This document shows, piece after piece, positions 14,076 to 21,841 of a stretch of 64,000 nucleotides of DNA (the stretch's first letter is position 1; each line of letters starts with the position of its first letter). The notes beneath the pieces were generated by a model that did not search any database, was not told the DNA's origin, and saw only the letters and a program-made list of their open reading frames with translations. Both the position numbers and the translations under genes were made by a program. The stretch is from Longispora albida DSM 44784 (GTDB lineage: Bacteria; Actinomycetota; Actinomycetes; Mycobacteriales; Micromonosporaceae), in assembly GCF_000379825.1 (NCBI RefSeq), contig NZ_KB903835.1:186599-250598 (forward strand), written 5' to 3'.

Positions 14076-15734
14076 TCAGTCACTCTTTCCAGGGGTGTAC
14101 GCGGCAGGGGCACTGACCTGCGCTGTTAGAGGCGGGCGGGCCGGAGGTTCAGCCGGATGTTCGTGCACGGGGGACGGTCCGGATGAGGTTCCGGGTGAGT
14201 GTCCGGGTCCATCGGCGCGGCGATCGCGCTGCTGGGGGACACCGAAGGCGACCGGTAGCCCGGGACTGGCTGCGGGCTGGCTGCCGGAGCCGGCTTGATC
14301 GGGCCGGCCCGCAGGGAGCAGCCGTGCCGCGGCCAGCGCCCTGCGGGTATCGGCGGGCAGGCCCCGGCCCCGAGCCGCAGTCCGGAGGAACTGGTCGCGG
14401 CCGGGGGATGGTGGCGGAGCTGGCCGGGTGGTGAGGCTGAAGGGCTCTGCGTCGCGTCCGTCGATGACGAGGCGGGTGACGATGCCGTAGGCCTCACGCC
14501 GGGCCAGGTCTTCCGGCTCGAAGTACGGGGCGGTGTGATGAGCCCAGGCCTTGGCGTCTGCGGGGGCGAGGGAGAAGTACACCTTGTTACGGGCGTTGGC
14601 GTCGATCGCCGCCGCCATAGACGGTGTGAGCTGGGCTCCGTGCTGGTGCGCGAGGATCCACGACAGCCGCAGAGCCCGGGTCTCGGCGAGCGCTTCGTCG
14701 ATGGCGATGGGCAGATTGAGGAAGTTGTGGCACTCGTCGATCACGACAGTGGCGTCCAGCCGTTCATGTTCGGGCAGGTCACCGCGTTTTCCCGCCGCAC
14801 GCAGCACCGACGCCAGGAGCAGCGACCCGGTCAACCGGACCGTGTCATCACCCAGGGTTCCCTTCGGCAACCGCGCCAGGAGAATCCCTCCATCAAGGAC
14901 ATCCGTGAGGCTGAAAGTGGAAGCGGCGGTGCCGAGCAGGTCAGCGGCGAAACGTCGTGACAGCACCGCGCGGAGTTTCGACAGCAGAGGGCCCGCGTGG
15001 CGGTTCATCTCGCCGGGTGACTGCTGGTCATGCCACGCCCAGAAGGCCTCCAGGCTGGCGATGTCCAGGGGATCTGCGGTACGGCGGACCCTGGCGCGGA
15101 CGCTGTCGCGGAACGTTTTTCCGGTGAGCAGCGGCGGGATGTCGGCGAGGGTGGAGCCTGGTACGTGAGCGAGGGTGGCCACGGCGTGGCGGGCGAGGTC
15201 TTCGAGCCTGCCGCCCCACGACGATGCCCACACTTTCGCCATCACCCCGACAAGCTGATCGGCCGTGTCAGCTGGATCGTGGCCGAGGTCGAACAGGTTG
15301 AACGCGGGCGGTGCTTCCTTCTCGTCAGGGTCGATCAGGACCAGCCGGCCAGCCGCCTCGGCGGGAAGGCGGTGCAGGGCGTCGCGGATCAGGTCACCTT
15401 TCGGATCGAGGACGATGATGCCGCGCCCGGCGCGGGCTTCGGTGATGATCAGGTTCAGCAGCAGCGTCGACTTACCCGTGCCCGTGGGGCCGGGCACGTG
15501 GAGGTGATGACGGGCGTCAGCCACGTCCACGCACACGAGGTCTGCTTTCGGCTCGAAGGGCGGGAACCCGAGCGGTTTCGGGTCGGATCGGCGCGGGGAC
15601 GATGCCGGGACGAGGTCCAGGGGGACGGGGACGGGCCGGGACGGCCCCGCCGGCGGGGACGAAGTGGCAGAGGAGCGGGACGGCCGCACATCGGCGCGGC
15701 CGTCCATAGCAGAGGGATCGTGGAGGTGTCGCAT
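14076..15734 (-). CDS. Conjugative DNA-transfer ATPase (VirD4/TraD/TraM-like)
   Basis: 552 aa. Walker A PGPTGTGKSTLLLNL (about residues 81-95), then IIVLDPKGDLI; Walker B TVVIDECHNF (about 330). C-terminal region SWILAHQHGAQL matches the sensor/arginine region of T4SS coupling ATPases. Drives DNA export during conjugation and would sit at the inner membrane, although no membrane segment is seen here; the overlapping upstream gene supplies one. Its ATG shares nucleotide 15734 with the upstream stop (TGATG overlap), so the two are coupled. C-terminal about 120 residues are Pro/Ala-rich. Confidence 0.85.
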   Translation of the reverse strand: MRHLHDPSAMDGRADVRPSRSSATSSPPAGPSRPVPVPLDLVPASSPRRSDPKPLGFPPFEPKADLVCVDVADARHHLHVPGPTGTGKSTLLLNLIITEARAGRGIIVLDPKGDLIRDALHRLPAEAAGRLVLIDPDEKEAPPAFNLFDLGHDPADTADQLVGVMAKVWASSWGGRLEDLARHAVATLAHVPGSTLADIPPLLTGKTFRDSVRARVRRTADPLDIASLEAFWAWHDQQSPGEMNRHAGPLLSKLRAVLSRRFAADLLGTAASTFSLTDVLDGGILLARLPKGTLGDDTVRLTGSLLLASVLRAAGKRGDLPEHERLDATVVIDECHNFLNLPIAIDEALAETRALRLSWILAHQHGAQLTPSMAAAIDANARNKVYFSLAPADAKAWAHHTAPYFEPEDLARREAYGIVTRLVIDGRDAEPFSLTTRPAPPPSPGRDQFLRTAARGRGLPADTRRALAAARLLPAGRPDQAGSGSQPAASPGLPVAFGVPQQRDRRADGPGHSPGTSSGPSPVHEHPAEPPARPPLTAQVSAPAAYTPGKSD

Positions 15735-17140
15735 CAGGAAGAATCCTTGTCGGTAAGGGTTTCAGGGGTAGTGCTGGAATCGGCCGGGCCAGCGGGCTGG
15801 GTCCAGCCGCCGTCGTGCCAGTCCGGATCGGCTCCGCTGCCGGTGGCGGGCTGGCCGCTGCGGCGGGCATCAGCGGCGACGGGCCGGTGGGCGGCTGCGG
15901 TGGTGATGCCGTAACGGGCGGGGTCCGCGGGCAGGCGGGCGAGGCTGCCGAGTTCCCCGGCCGTGACCAGGAACCAGTCGGCTGGCCGGGCACGCCGGTA
16001 CCGGATCCATCGCCCGGCACGGCGCATCCTCACCGGGGTGAGGGCCCGGGTGACGGAGACGAACCCGTCGGCTGCCCGCCTCGCTTCCGCACTGCCTGCG
16101 GGGCCTGGGGTGCTGATGCGGATGGTGGCCAGGAAATGCGGGCCGGCCGCGAGCTTGCGGCGCGAGGCCTCCATGCCTTCCTTCTCCCACGGCTGCACGG
16201 GGCGCGGCCCCGCGTTCCGGGAGGACGCGGGGGCGCCTTGGCCGGGAAGGAAGATCGACAGCAGCCCGCGGATACCTTCCGCCAGCAGACCGATCGCCCC
16301 GGTGGCCAGACGTTCGAGAGGGCGGCGTGGCCTCACCGGATGGCGAGACGCCTGCCGCAGCGCCCGCAACCTGCGTGCCGGTGCTGGCCGGACGAGGACC
16401 TGCACCATCACCGGTGCTTCCGCCTGGGTGATCGCGGACAGCACCGGGCGGAGAAGATCACCGTCGGCACCACCGCGTTCCGAACGCAGCCCCGGTGGGC
16501 TGTCATCGTCGGTGAGCGGGCCGTGGTCGGCAACGGTGGCCCGTAGCCGCCACGCCACTGTCCCGCCGGCGAACACCGGACCGGATGCTGCTTCGATGCC
16601 GGCACCCGGCCATACCCGGCCCAGCTCGGCGGCAGCCGCGGCCTGCGGAACCCCGGCCGGCAGCCACACCCCAGCAGCCATCCGCCCGCTCACAGGATCA
16701 CGGCCGAACTCGAACGCCAAGGGCAGCGTGACGAGTTTCGAGGTTTTCGCCGCGCGGGCCGCGAGTGCGGCCAGGAGCCGCCACGCGGTTACTGCCCGGG
16801 CGGGGTCGGTGGCCCTCGGCGGGGTGACCTTCAGCCAGTAACCCCGTGCGGCGGCTTTCTCATGCACCGCCCGGCGGGCGGCCCTCACGCCGATCCGCAC
16901 GGCCAGCAGCCCGCACACCAGCGGCGGTACCCACGGCGACCACTCCGCCGCGAACGACTCGAGCGCAGGGAACACCGACTGTTCCCACCACTCGCCCGTA
17001 CCCGGCGCAGGACTCGCGGCCATCATCGCACCGGAGTGGTACGCGGCGGGAAGAAGAGCACCTCCTTGCTGAACGAACAGTGAGGGCGCGGCAAGTGCCG
17101 CGCCCGGGACGAGAAACATCAGGGACAGGGATTCAGCCAA
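15734..17140 (-). CDS. Membrane-anchored transfer protein, partner of the ATPase
   Basis: 468 aa if started at TTG 17140, which has AAGGA 8 nt upstream and overlaps the stop of a 29-aa upstream ORF. ATG 17119 and TTG 17194 are alternatives. N-terminal signal-like segment (LMFLVPGAALAAPSLF), then a membrane segment about 80-105 (WVPPLVCGLLAVRIGVRAA). The rest is soluble: LKVTPPR, LPLAFEFGRDP and VQVLVRPAPARRL recall the SCO6880/TraC-like N-terminal partners that pair with transfer ATPases on actinobacterial elements. TGATG-coupled to the ATPase gene. Role in the transfer channel is inferred from context. Confidence 0.65.
   Translation of the reverse strand: MAESLSLMFLVPGAALAAPSLFVQQGGALLPAAYHSGAMMAASPAPGTGEWWEQSVFPALESFAAEWSPWVPPLVCGLLAVRIGVRAARRAVHEKAAARGYWLKVTPPRATDPARAVTAWRLLAALAARAAKTSKLVTLPLAFEFGRDPVSGRMAAGVWLPAGVPQAAAAAELGRVWPGAGIEAASGPVFAGGTVAWRLRATVADHGPLTDDDSPPGLRSERGGADGDLLRPVLSAITQAEAPVMVQVLVRPAPARRLRALRQASRHPVRPRRPLERLATGAIGLLAEGIRGLLSIFLPGQGAPASSRNAGPRPVQPWEKEGMEASRRKLAAGPHFLATIRISTPGPAGSAEARRAADGFVSVTRALTPVRMRRAGRWIRYRRARPADWFLVTAGELGSLARLPADPARYGITTAAAHRPVAADARRSGQPATGSGADPDWHDGGWTQPAGPADSSTTPETLTDKDSS
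17084..17105. repeat. GC hairpin copy 1
   Basis: GGGCGCGGC-AAGT-GCCGCGCCC, a perfect 9-bp stem inside the start of the membrane-protein gene (it encodes GAALAAP). A near-identical hairpin is at 17249-17272. Confidence 0.6.
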
Positions 17141-17222
17141 GAGAAGAGTCCTTAGTGGAGACAACCGCAGCGGGTAACACCGCGGCGCGGGCAATAGAGA
17201 CAGCGGGATCGGGCAGGGGCAT
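17133..17222 (-). CDS. 29-aa upstream ORF coupled to the transfer membrane protein
   Basis: ATG 17222 with GGAG 5 nt upstream; encodes a short Ala/Val-rich peptide starting MPLPDPAVSIARAA. Its stop overlaps the TTG 17140 start of the next gene. The same layout (short ORF, overlap, transfer gene) recurs at 18160-18252. Could be a leader peptide used for translational coupling, or a tiny membrane-active protein. Confidence 0.4.
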   Translation of the reverse strand: MPLPDPAVSIARAAVLPAAVVSTKDSSLG

Positions 17223-17248
17223 GAGGGCTCCGGGTCGAAGAGAGGAAA

Positions 17249-17272
17249 GGGGCGCGGCGAGTGCCGCGCCCC
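17249..17272. repeat. GC hairpin copy 2
   Basis: GGGGCGCGGC-GAGT-GCCGCGCCCC, a perfect 10-bp stem with 4-nt loop in the presumed 5' leader (minus strand) between the 42-nt repeated motif and the 29-aa ORF. Possible attenuator. Confidence 0.55.
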
Positions 17273-17374
17273 AGGACGGAGGCGAGAAGGTGACAGGCGT
17301 CAAGGTTCGATCTTTCTGGCGGACGTTGCCGTGCCGCGGGTGCGGCACAGCGGGAGGGGCTGCGTTTCTCCCCT

Positions 17375-17416
17375 TCACATACAGAAGGGGAAGCCGGCCC
17401 CGGGTTTCATCACAAC
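17375..17416 (-). promoter_or_regulatory. Repeated 42-nt motif, copy A (presumed promoter/operator of transfer genes)
   Basis: Shares TCACnTACAGAAGGGGAA, nCCGGnCCC and TCATCACAAC in the same order and spacing with copy B at 18350-18391. In this copy CCCCTTC-ACATACA-GAAGGGG (17370-17390) forms a 7-bp inverted repeat. Both copies lie about 100-155 nt upstream of a short ORF that overlaps a transfer gene. They probably bind one regulator or carry the same promoter. Confidence 0.6.
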
Positions 17417-17482
17417 TTCCGGGAAAGAACCTCCAGATTCATCCGTCCGGCTGATCAAGGGCCGGTGATTGTGCCCGGTCTG

Positions 17483-18163
17483 CTACCGGACGCCGGTTTC
17501 CTCGCCGCGCAGCACGGCCAGCAGCGCCGACGCGCGGGCGTTGCGGACGGTGTGCCCGTCGGTGCGCATCTGCGCGACGAGACTGTCGCGCGTCAGCGGA
17601 GCACCTCGGGCGCGCAGCCGGGCGGCTGCGACTCTCGCGGCTGGCAGCAGCTCCAGCTCCCGGCCGCCTTCACCTGGTGGCGGGGTACCAGGACGGGCCT
17701 GTTCCGGCGGTGCTGGGGAGGGGCCGGCCTCCTGCGAGCTGGCAGGTTGGGGGTCGAGGATGCCGGTGAGGAGCTTGACCGCGATCAGCAGCGCCAGGGC
17801 GGGCCAGCCCGCCACGACCTTCCCTACAAGGCCGTGCCCGCCGACCGCGACGTTCGCGGCCATGCTCGCCGCCGTTCCCGCGGCCAGGGCCGCCCACGGC
17901 AGCCAGCCGGAGATGCGGCCTGCCCGTTTGTCGGCGAACAGGACCAGGGAAGCGACGACCTCGATGCCGTCCACCGAGACGGGAAAAGCGTGCGACCGCC
18001 AGCCGCTTTCGCCGTGCGCGACCGCCAGGGTCCGCATGTGGTCATAAGAGATCGCCGCAGCGACCCCCGCGAGAACGGCGACCGTCGCGGTCGCCGCGAT
18101 CCGCACACCCCGCGCCGGAGCAGGCGGCGAGCCATCACCGGGAGGGCGGGTTCCGGCGTTCAT
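17483..18163 (-). CDS. DUF2637 membrane protein (SpdB-like)
   Basis: 226 aa. Four hydrophobic segments in the first 130 residues (IAATATVAVLAGVAAAISY, FPVSVDGIEVVASLVLFA, LPWAALAAGTAASMAANVAV, ALALLIAVKLLTGIL) with the DUF2637 hallmarks DGIEV and AANVA. The C-terminal 90 residues are a Pro/Glu linker and a small HTH-like end (TRDSLVAQMRTDGHTVRNARASALL). DUF2637 proteins are typical of Streptomyces plasmids and integrative elements, where Spd proteins help plasmid spread along hyphae. Its ATG overlaps the stop of a 30-aa ORF (ATGA). Confidence 0.85.
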   Translation of the reverse strand: MNAGTRPPGDGSPPAPARGVRIAATATVAVLAGVAAAISYDHMRTLAVAHGESGWRSHAFPVSVDGIEVVASLVLFADKRAGRISGWLPWAALAAGTAASMAANVAVGGHGLVGKVVAGWPALALLIAVKLLTGILDPQPASSQEAGPSPAPPEQARPGTPPPGEGGRELELLPAARVAAARLRARGAPLTRDSLVAQMRTDGHTVRNARASALLAVLRGEETGVR

Positions 18164-18252
18164 GAACCTCCCGCACGATCAGAGGAAACCGGGCGATAGG
18201 CGTCAGCGGCCATCGCGCCGGTGAGGGCAAGGGGAAACAGCAGGCAGCGCAT
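18160..18252 (-). CDS. 30-aa upstream ORF coupled to the DUF2637 gene
   Basis: ATG 18252 with AAGGAA about 5 nt upstream; begins MRCLLFPLALTGAMAADAY, a short signal-peptide-like sequence. Its TGA overlaps the ATG of the DUF2637 gene (ATGA). Parallel to the ORF at 17133-17222. Probably a leader or small membrane peptide. Confidence 0.45.
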   Translation of the reverse strand: MRCLLFPLALTGAMAADAYRPVSSDRAGGS

Positions 18253-18349
18253 GGGATTCCTTCACGGTGTGCGAACGGGAACCGCCCCGCAGGGAACACC
18301 TGCCACCAGGGCAGGGACACGGGGACGGCAGGGCCGGTTCTCTCAGCCC

Positions 18350-18391
18350 TCACCTACAGAAGGGGAACCCGGACCCCGCAATCATCACAAC
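18350..18391 (-). promoter_or_regulatory. Repeated 42-nt motif, copy B
   Basis: Second copy of the motif at 17375-17416 (975 nt apart, same orientation): TCACCTACAGAAGGGGAA ... TCATCACAAC. The left arm of the inverted repeat is degenerate here. It lies between the 30-aa ORF/DUF2637 gene and the divergent gene at 18528. Confidence 0.6.
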
Positions 18392-18527
18392 AACCCGGAA
18401 ACTACTTTCCGTGACCGGGCCGGTACGGCAGGCCGTACGCTCGGAATTGCCGCCTGCCGGACGCCCTGCCATGTGCCTGCGGTCTGGCTGACGCGGCTGG
18501 CGACGCGGGGAAAGGGGAGTGCTGCTG

Positions 18528-19478
18528 GTGACCGCAGAGCCCGCGCCCGCTCCCGCTGAGCCGGAACCGGGGAATGAGCCGGACGGGGCTGCGGGGGCCG
18601 ATAGCGCGCCGGGTCCGAATGCTCTGCCGCTGGTGGTGACGGAGCATCAGGCCCTGCAGGTCAGGGGTACCGGTGTGGCGCGGGGCTGGTTCGGAGGCAG
18701 TCCTCCCGGGGAGCTTCTGAAGCCCCTTGAGCTGCGGGCGCTGGTGCTGGACGAGAGCACCCCCCTGCAGGTGCGGGACACCGTGTGGCGTCACATCGTC
18801 GAGCGGGTCCGCGATGAGGGAGAAGACTGGTACCTCGTCGCGTTCGCGGCGGCCTACCCGGGCCTGTACCGGGCGGCGTGGAGACTACGGCCCGGCAGGC
18901 TGTGGCCCGCATCGGTGATCCGGGACGTGCACCGGCGGATCACCATCGAGTTCTTCGGCGTGCTGTCGGAGATAAAGCCCGATGGCGCACACCGCCTCGA
19001 CATCACCCGCCCGCATGTCGCGTCCCGCGCGATCGGGCAGGCCCGCGACCACACCAAGGCATACTTCGAACGGCAGGTCGAAACCCGCCCCGCCGAAGAC
19101 GACTACCTCGAGAAAGCGATCGACGCCGCCTGGCAGGCGTTCCGGCGCCGCGACCACACCTCCGCCCCGCCCCGGCACCCAGCGGCAGAGCACCCCGATG
19201 TCACCCTCGCTGACCTGGTCGCTGCGACCGCCGGCAACAAGGGCGGGTCTCGGCTGACCGCACAAGACGCCGAACTCGCTGCCCGTACCCGCTACGAATA
19301 CACCGACGCAGCCGCAGGCGGCCTGAAAACCCGCACCATCCCCGCCGTCGCCGACGAACTCGGCATCCCCCGCACCGCCGCGATGATGCGCCACAAACGC
19401 GCCCTCGACCTCATCGCAGCACTCCTCGGCCACACCCGAACCCCCGCCACGGCACCAGAACCGCCAGCGGGAAACTAG
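18528..19478 (+). CDS. Element protein with C-terminal HTH, unknown
   Basis: 316 aa from GTG 18528 (GGGGAG 8 nt upstream); GTG 18519 is also possible. Acidic, Pro-rich N-terminus (about 30 residues). Middle: helical, charged (VWRHIVERVRDEGEDWYLVAFAAAYPGL). C-terminus: TIPAVADELGIPRTAAMMRHKRALDLIAAL, which reads as a helix-turn-helix of the sigma-region-4/LuxR type. Divergent from the transfer operon, so a candidate regulator of the 42-nt motif promoters. The convergent neighbour shares its stop (CTAG at 19475-19478). Confidence 0.55.
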   Translation: MTAEPAPAPAEPEPGNEPDGAAGADSAPGPNALPLVVTEHQALQVRGTGVARGWFGGSPPGELLKPLELRALVLDESTPLQVRDTVWRHIVERVRDEGEDWYLVAFAAAYPGLYRAAWRLRPGRLWPASVIRDVHRRITIEFFGVLSEIKPDGAHRLDITRPHVASRAIGQARDHTKAYFERQVETRPAEDDYLEKAIDAAWQAFRRRDHTSAPPRHPAAEHPDVTLADLVAATAGNKGGSRLTAQDAELAARTRYEYTDAAAGGLKTRTIPAVADELGIPRTAAMMRHKRALDLIAALLGHTRTPATAPEPPAGN

Positions 19479-20230
19479 ACAAGCGGGCCTGCGGCACTCG
19501 CCCGGGGAAGGCCGCCTGACCTGAGCCGGTCCAGCAGCACACGCCGCTCAGCATCACCAGACCGGGCGCGGGCTTCAAGAATCCCCGAGACCATCAGCGC
19601 GACCCGCCGTGACCCGTCCCCGGACAGATCCTCATCCACGCGCACCGCGAACCCCGGAATGCTGTCCGTAAGAACCAGGACCGGTGCCCAGTCCGGGACG
19701 AAGCGGAACACCACCGAGAACTCCTCGCCCTGCACCAGTACGACGTTCCCGCCAGGTCCGGCGGTCACCCGCACCCGGTGCGGCAACCTGTCCGCCAGCC
19801 CCGCAGCACCCTCCACCGCCTCACGCACCGCAGGTGAGGACATCACCGGCAGCGCCACCGACACCGCCGACACCAGATCATGACCTGCCACAGCCGCAAC
19901 CACCCCGCTGGCCAGTTCCTCGGCGAGTTCGGCCGCCAGAGCCCACCGCTTCCGCGCCGCCTTCCCCAGCCGGGGCGGCGCGGCCAGAGGCGGTCTCGGC
20001 CACGCCAGACGCGGGTCATCCACCGGAACCAGCAGCAAGCCCACGTCAGGCGCGGCAGGCTGTGCCTTTTCCTCCCGGGCAGCAAGCCATTCCTGGCGAG
20101 CATGAGCTGTCCGCGCTAGCCACCCCGTCCGTGTTCGCGGTAAACCCGCACCGTGCAGCACCAGCCCGCCACGGCGCGCGGCCACTCGCGCCCGCTGGCT
20201 CCGGGTCCATCCAGCTCGTGCCACCCTCAC
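19475..20230 (-). CDS. Hypothetical protein at the element's right part
   Basis: 251 aa, GTG start. Arg-rich N-terminus, then an Ala/Leu-rich helical middle (RWALAAELAEELASGVVAAVAGHDLVS) and a beta-rich C-terminal part (NVVLVQGEEFSVVFRFVPDWAPVLVLTD). No signal peptide or clear membrane segment. Not recognised. Its stop codon overlaps that of the convergent gene by 4 nt (CTAG). Last gene that clearly keeps the composition of the transfer module. Confidence 0.5.
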   Translation of the reverse strand: MRVARAGWTRSQRARVAARRGGLVLHGAGLPRTRTGWLARTAHARQEWLAAREEKAQPAAPDVGLLLVPVDDPRLAWPRPPLAAPPRLGKAARKRWALAAELAEELASGVVAAVAGHDLVSAVSVALPVMSSPAVREAVEGAAGLADRLPHRVRVTAGPGGNVVLVQGEEFSVVFRFVPDWAPVLVLTDSIPGFAVRVDEDLSGDGSRRVALMVSGILEARARSGDAERRVLLDRLRSGGLPRASAAGPLV

Positions 20231-20450
20231 AGCCTGCCACCTTCACGTGCTGTCCGGGAGTTTTCGCGACCGCTGGCAACCCCTCTGACCTGCGGATGAC
20301 GGCAGTGGAGACGATGAAGACGGCTGGCAGGTACGGGTCGCTGAGGGCCTGCCGATCATGACTGGCGGACAAGGCGGCAGCGGGAGATCACCTAAGAATT
20401 GATCATGTGTCAGCATGTCGGGCATCTGTACTGTGCTCGGCTATGTCGTC

Positions 20451-20478
20451 TTAACAATCCGGTTGTATTCTGTCTAAT
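20451..20478 (+). promoter_or_regulatory. Sigma-70-type promoter for the ABC-3C operon
   Basis: TTAACA (20451-20456) and TCTAAT (20473-20478) with 16-nt spacing, in an AT-richer stretch upstream of the effector gene. Matches TTGACA/TATAAT in 5 and 4 of 6 positions. Confidence 0.45.
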
Positions 20479-20603
20479 CCGCGTGAATCTGCCGAAGAAG
20501 GGGTCGCGTGTACGTCTCGGCTTCCTTGTCTAGCTGTTCCGGGCCTTCACAGTGGATGGTGGATCAGCTACGTTCGGTGCTCAGATGTCGAGCGGGGGGA
20601 TCG

Positions 20604-21575
20604 ATGAGCGGTCTGACCTTCACCCAGAAGATGTACGTGAAGGCGATGTTCCGAGACCGGATGGCCGACCTGCACGGCACCGCGTTCGAGACGTTCTTCC
20701 ATCAGGTCATGACGCTCCGCTATCCCGACTTCGTCGCCGTCCGGACTCACGGCAACATCGGAGACCTTTCCGCGGATGGCCTGAGCCTTCATGATCGCAA
20801 GCTCTATGCGTGCTATGGACCCGAGGTCTTCGACGCAAAGGGCGCTAAGGACGTGGAGAAGAAGTTCGCTGGCGACCTGGCCGGAGCCCTGGCGAAGCGC
20901 AAGGCGGAGTTCGAGACCTTCGTATTCGTCTACAACGACCCACGGCAGGGCCTGCATCCGGTGATCGCTGGTCTTCTCGCTCAGGCCCGTGCCGCTCACC
21001 CGCAGCTGCGCTTCGAACCGCTTGGCCCTGAGCGCCTGCTTCGCAGGCTGTACGAGCTGCCCAGAGGACAGATCGAAGAGGTCTTCGGAGCCGAGATCCC
21101 TGTCAAGGAGGTCGTCCACGCCATCGGCCTCGCTGACTTGGAGCCGCTACTTGAGCACCTCGTTGCCAACCGGACCCCCGCCAACGGGCAGCACCGCCCA
21201 GCGCCGCTGCCCGAGGTATCCGGGACGAAGATGGACTACAACCAGCTCACCGAGGACGACCGCGAAGTACTGCTGCGCGGGATGAGGCACACCTACCTCC
21301 TCGACGAGTACTACGCCGGACGCGCGGACGTGACCGCCCGCGACGAGACCGCAAAAGGATTCAACGCCTACTACCGCCAAGTCGCACAGGTCTGTACGAC
21401 TCCCTCCGAGATCATCTACGAACTCGGCAGCTACGTGCTCGGCAATCAGCGCCCTCCTCGACCCCGCGAGATGGCCCTCGGCGTAATCCTCGCTTACTTC
21501 TTCGAGAACTGCGACATCTTCGAGGCACCTCCCGCCGACTGGGTATCACACGTTAGGGAGGTGGCCTTGTCATGA
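20604..21575 (+). CDS. ABC-three-component (ABC-3C) effector, nuclease-like N-terminus
   Basis: 323 aa from ATG 20604 (GGGGGG just upstream). GTG 20508 with AAGGGG is a rival start giving 32 more residues. N-terminal domain has HGTAFETFFHQVM, then GNIGDLSADG and LYACYGPE: the outline of an Mrr/Cap4-type restriction-endonuclease fold, but without a visible lysine of ExK/QxK. The C-terminal 120 residues (YNQLTEDDREVLLRGMRHTYLLDEYY ... PREMALGVILAYFFENCDIF) look like an ABC-3C C-terminal domain that docks on the middle component. Overlaps the next gene by ATGA. Predicted to be released or activated by the ATPase on phage sensing. Confidence 0.75.
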   Translation: MSGLTFTQKMYVKAMFRDRMADLHGTAFETFFHQVMTLRYPDFVAVRTHGNIGDLSADGLSLHDRKLYACYGPEVFDAKGAKDVEKKFAGDLAGALAKRKAEFETFVFVYNDPRQGLHPVIAGLLAQARAAHPQLRFEPLGPERLLRRLYELPRGQIEEVFGAEIPVKEVVHAIGLADLEPLLEHLVANRTPANGQHRPAPLPEVSGTKMDYNQLTEDDREVLLRGMRHTYLLDEYYAGRADVTARDETAKGFNAYYRQVAQVCTTPSEIIYELGSYVLGNQRPPRPREMALGVILAYFFENCDIFEAPPADWVSHVREVALS

Positions 21576-21841
21576 TCGTCCCGACCAAAGGCATAGCCCC
21601 ACAGCGGTCGCTGCTGGCTGTCGGTGCCCAGATCCTGGCGGTCATGGACGGCCCGTTGACGGTGAGCCAGGCGTGGGCGCGGCTTCGCAGGTGGCGTGAC
21701 GATCATGGGCACTCCGCGCCGGTACCGTTCTGGTGGTTCGTCCTCGCACTGGACACCCTGTACGCGCTGGGTGTGGTGGAGATGGACAACGACGTGCTGA
21801 TGAAACGGAGGGCGGATGCTGCGGCAGCTCAGCGCCAATGA
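21572..21841 (+). CDS. ABC-3C middle component (MC6-like)
   Basis: 89 aa. PQRSLLAVGAQILAVMDGPLTVSQAWARL and FWWFVLALDTLYALGVVEM fit the small winged-helix-like MC6 components encoded between effector and DUF2326 ATPase. Starts inside the effector stop (ATGA) and overlaps the ATPase start by 26 nt, so all three are coupled. Confidence 0.75.
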   Translation: MIVPTKGIAPQRSLLAVGAQILAVMDGPLTVSQAWARLRRWRDDHGHSAPVPFWWFVLALDTLYALGVVEMDNDVLMKRRADAAAAQRQ

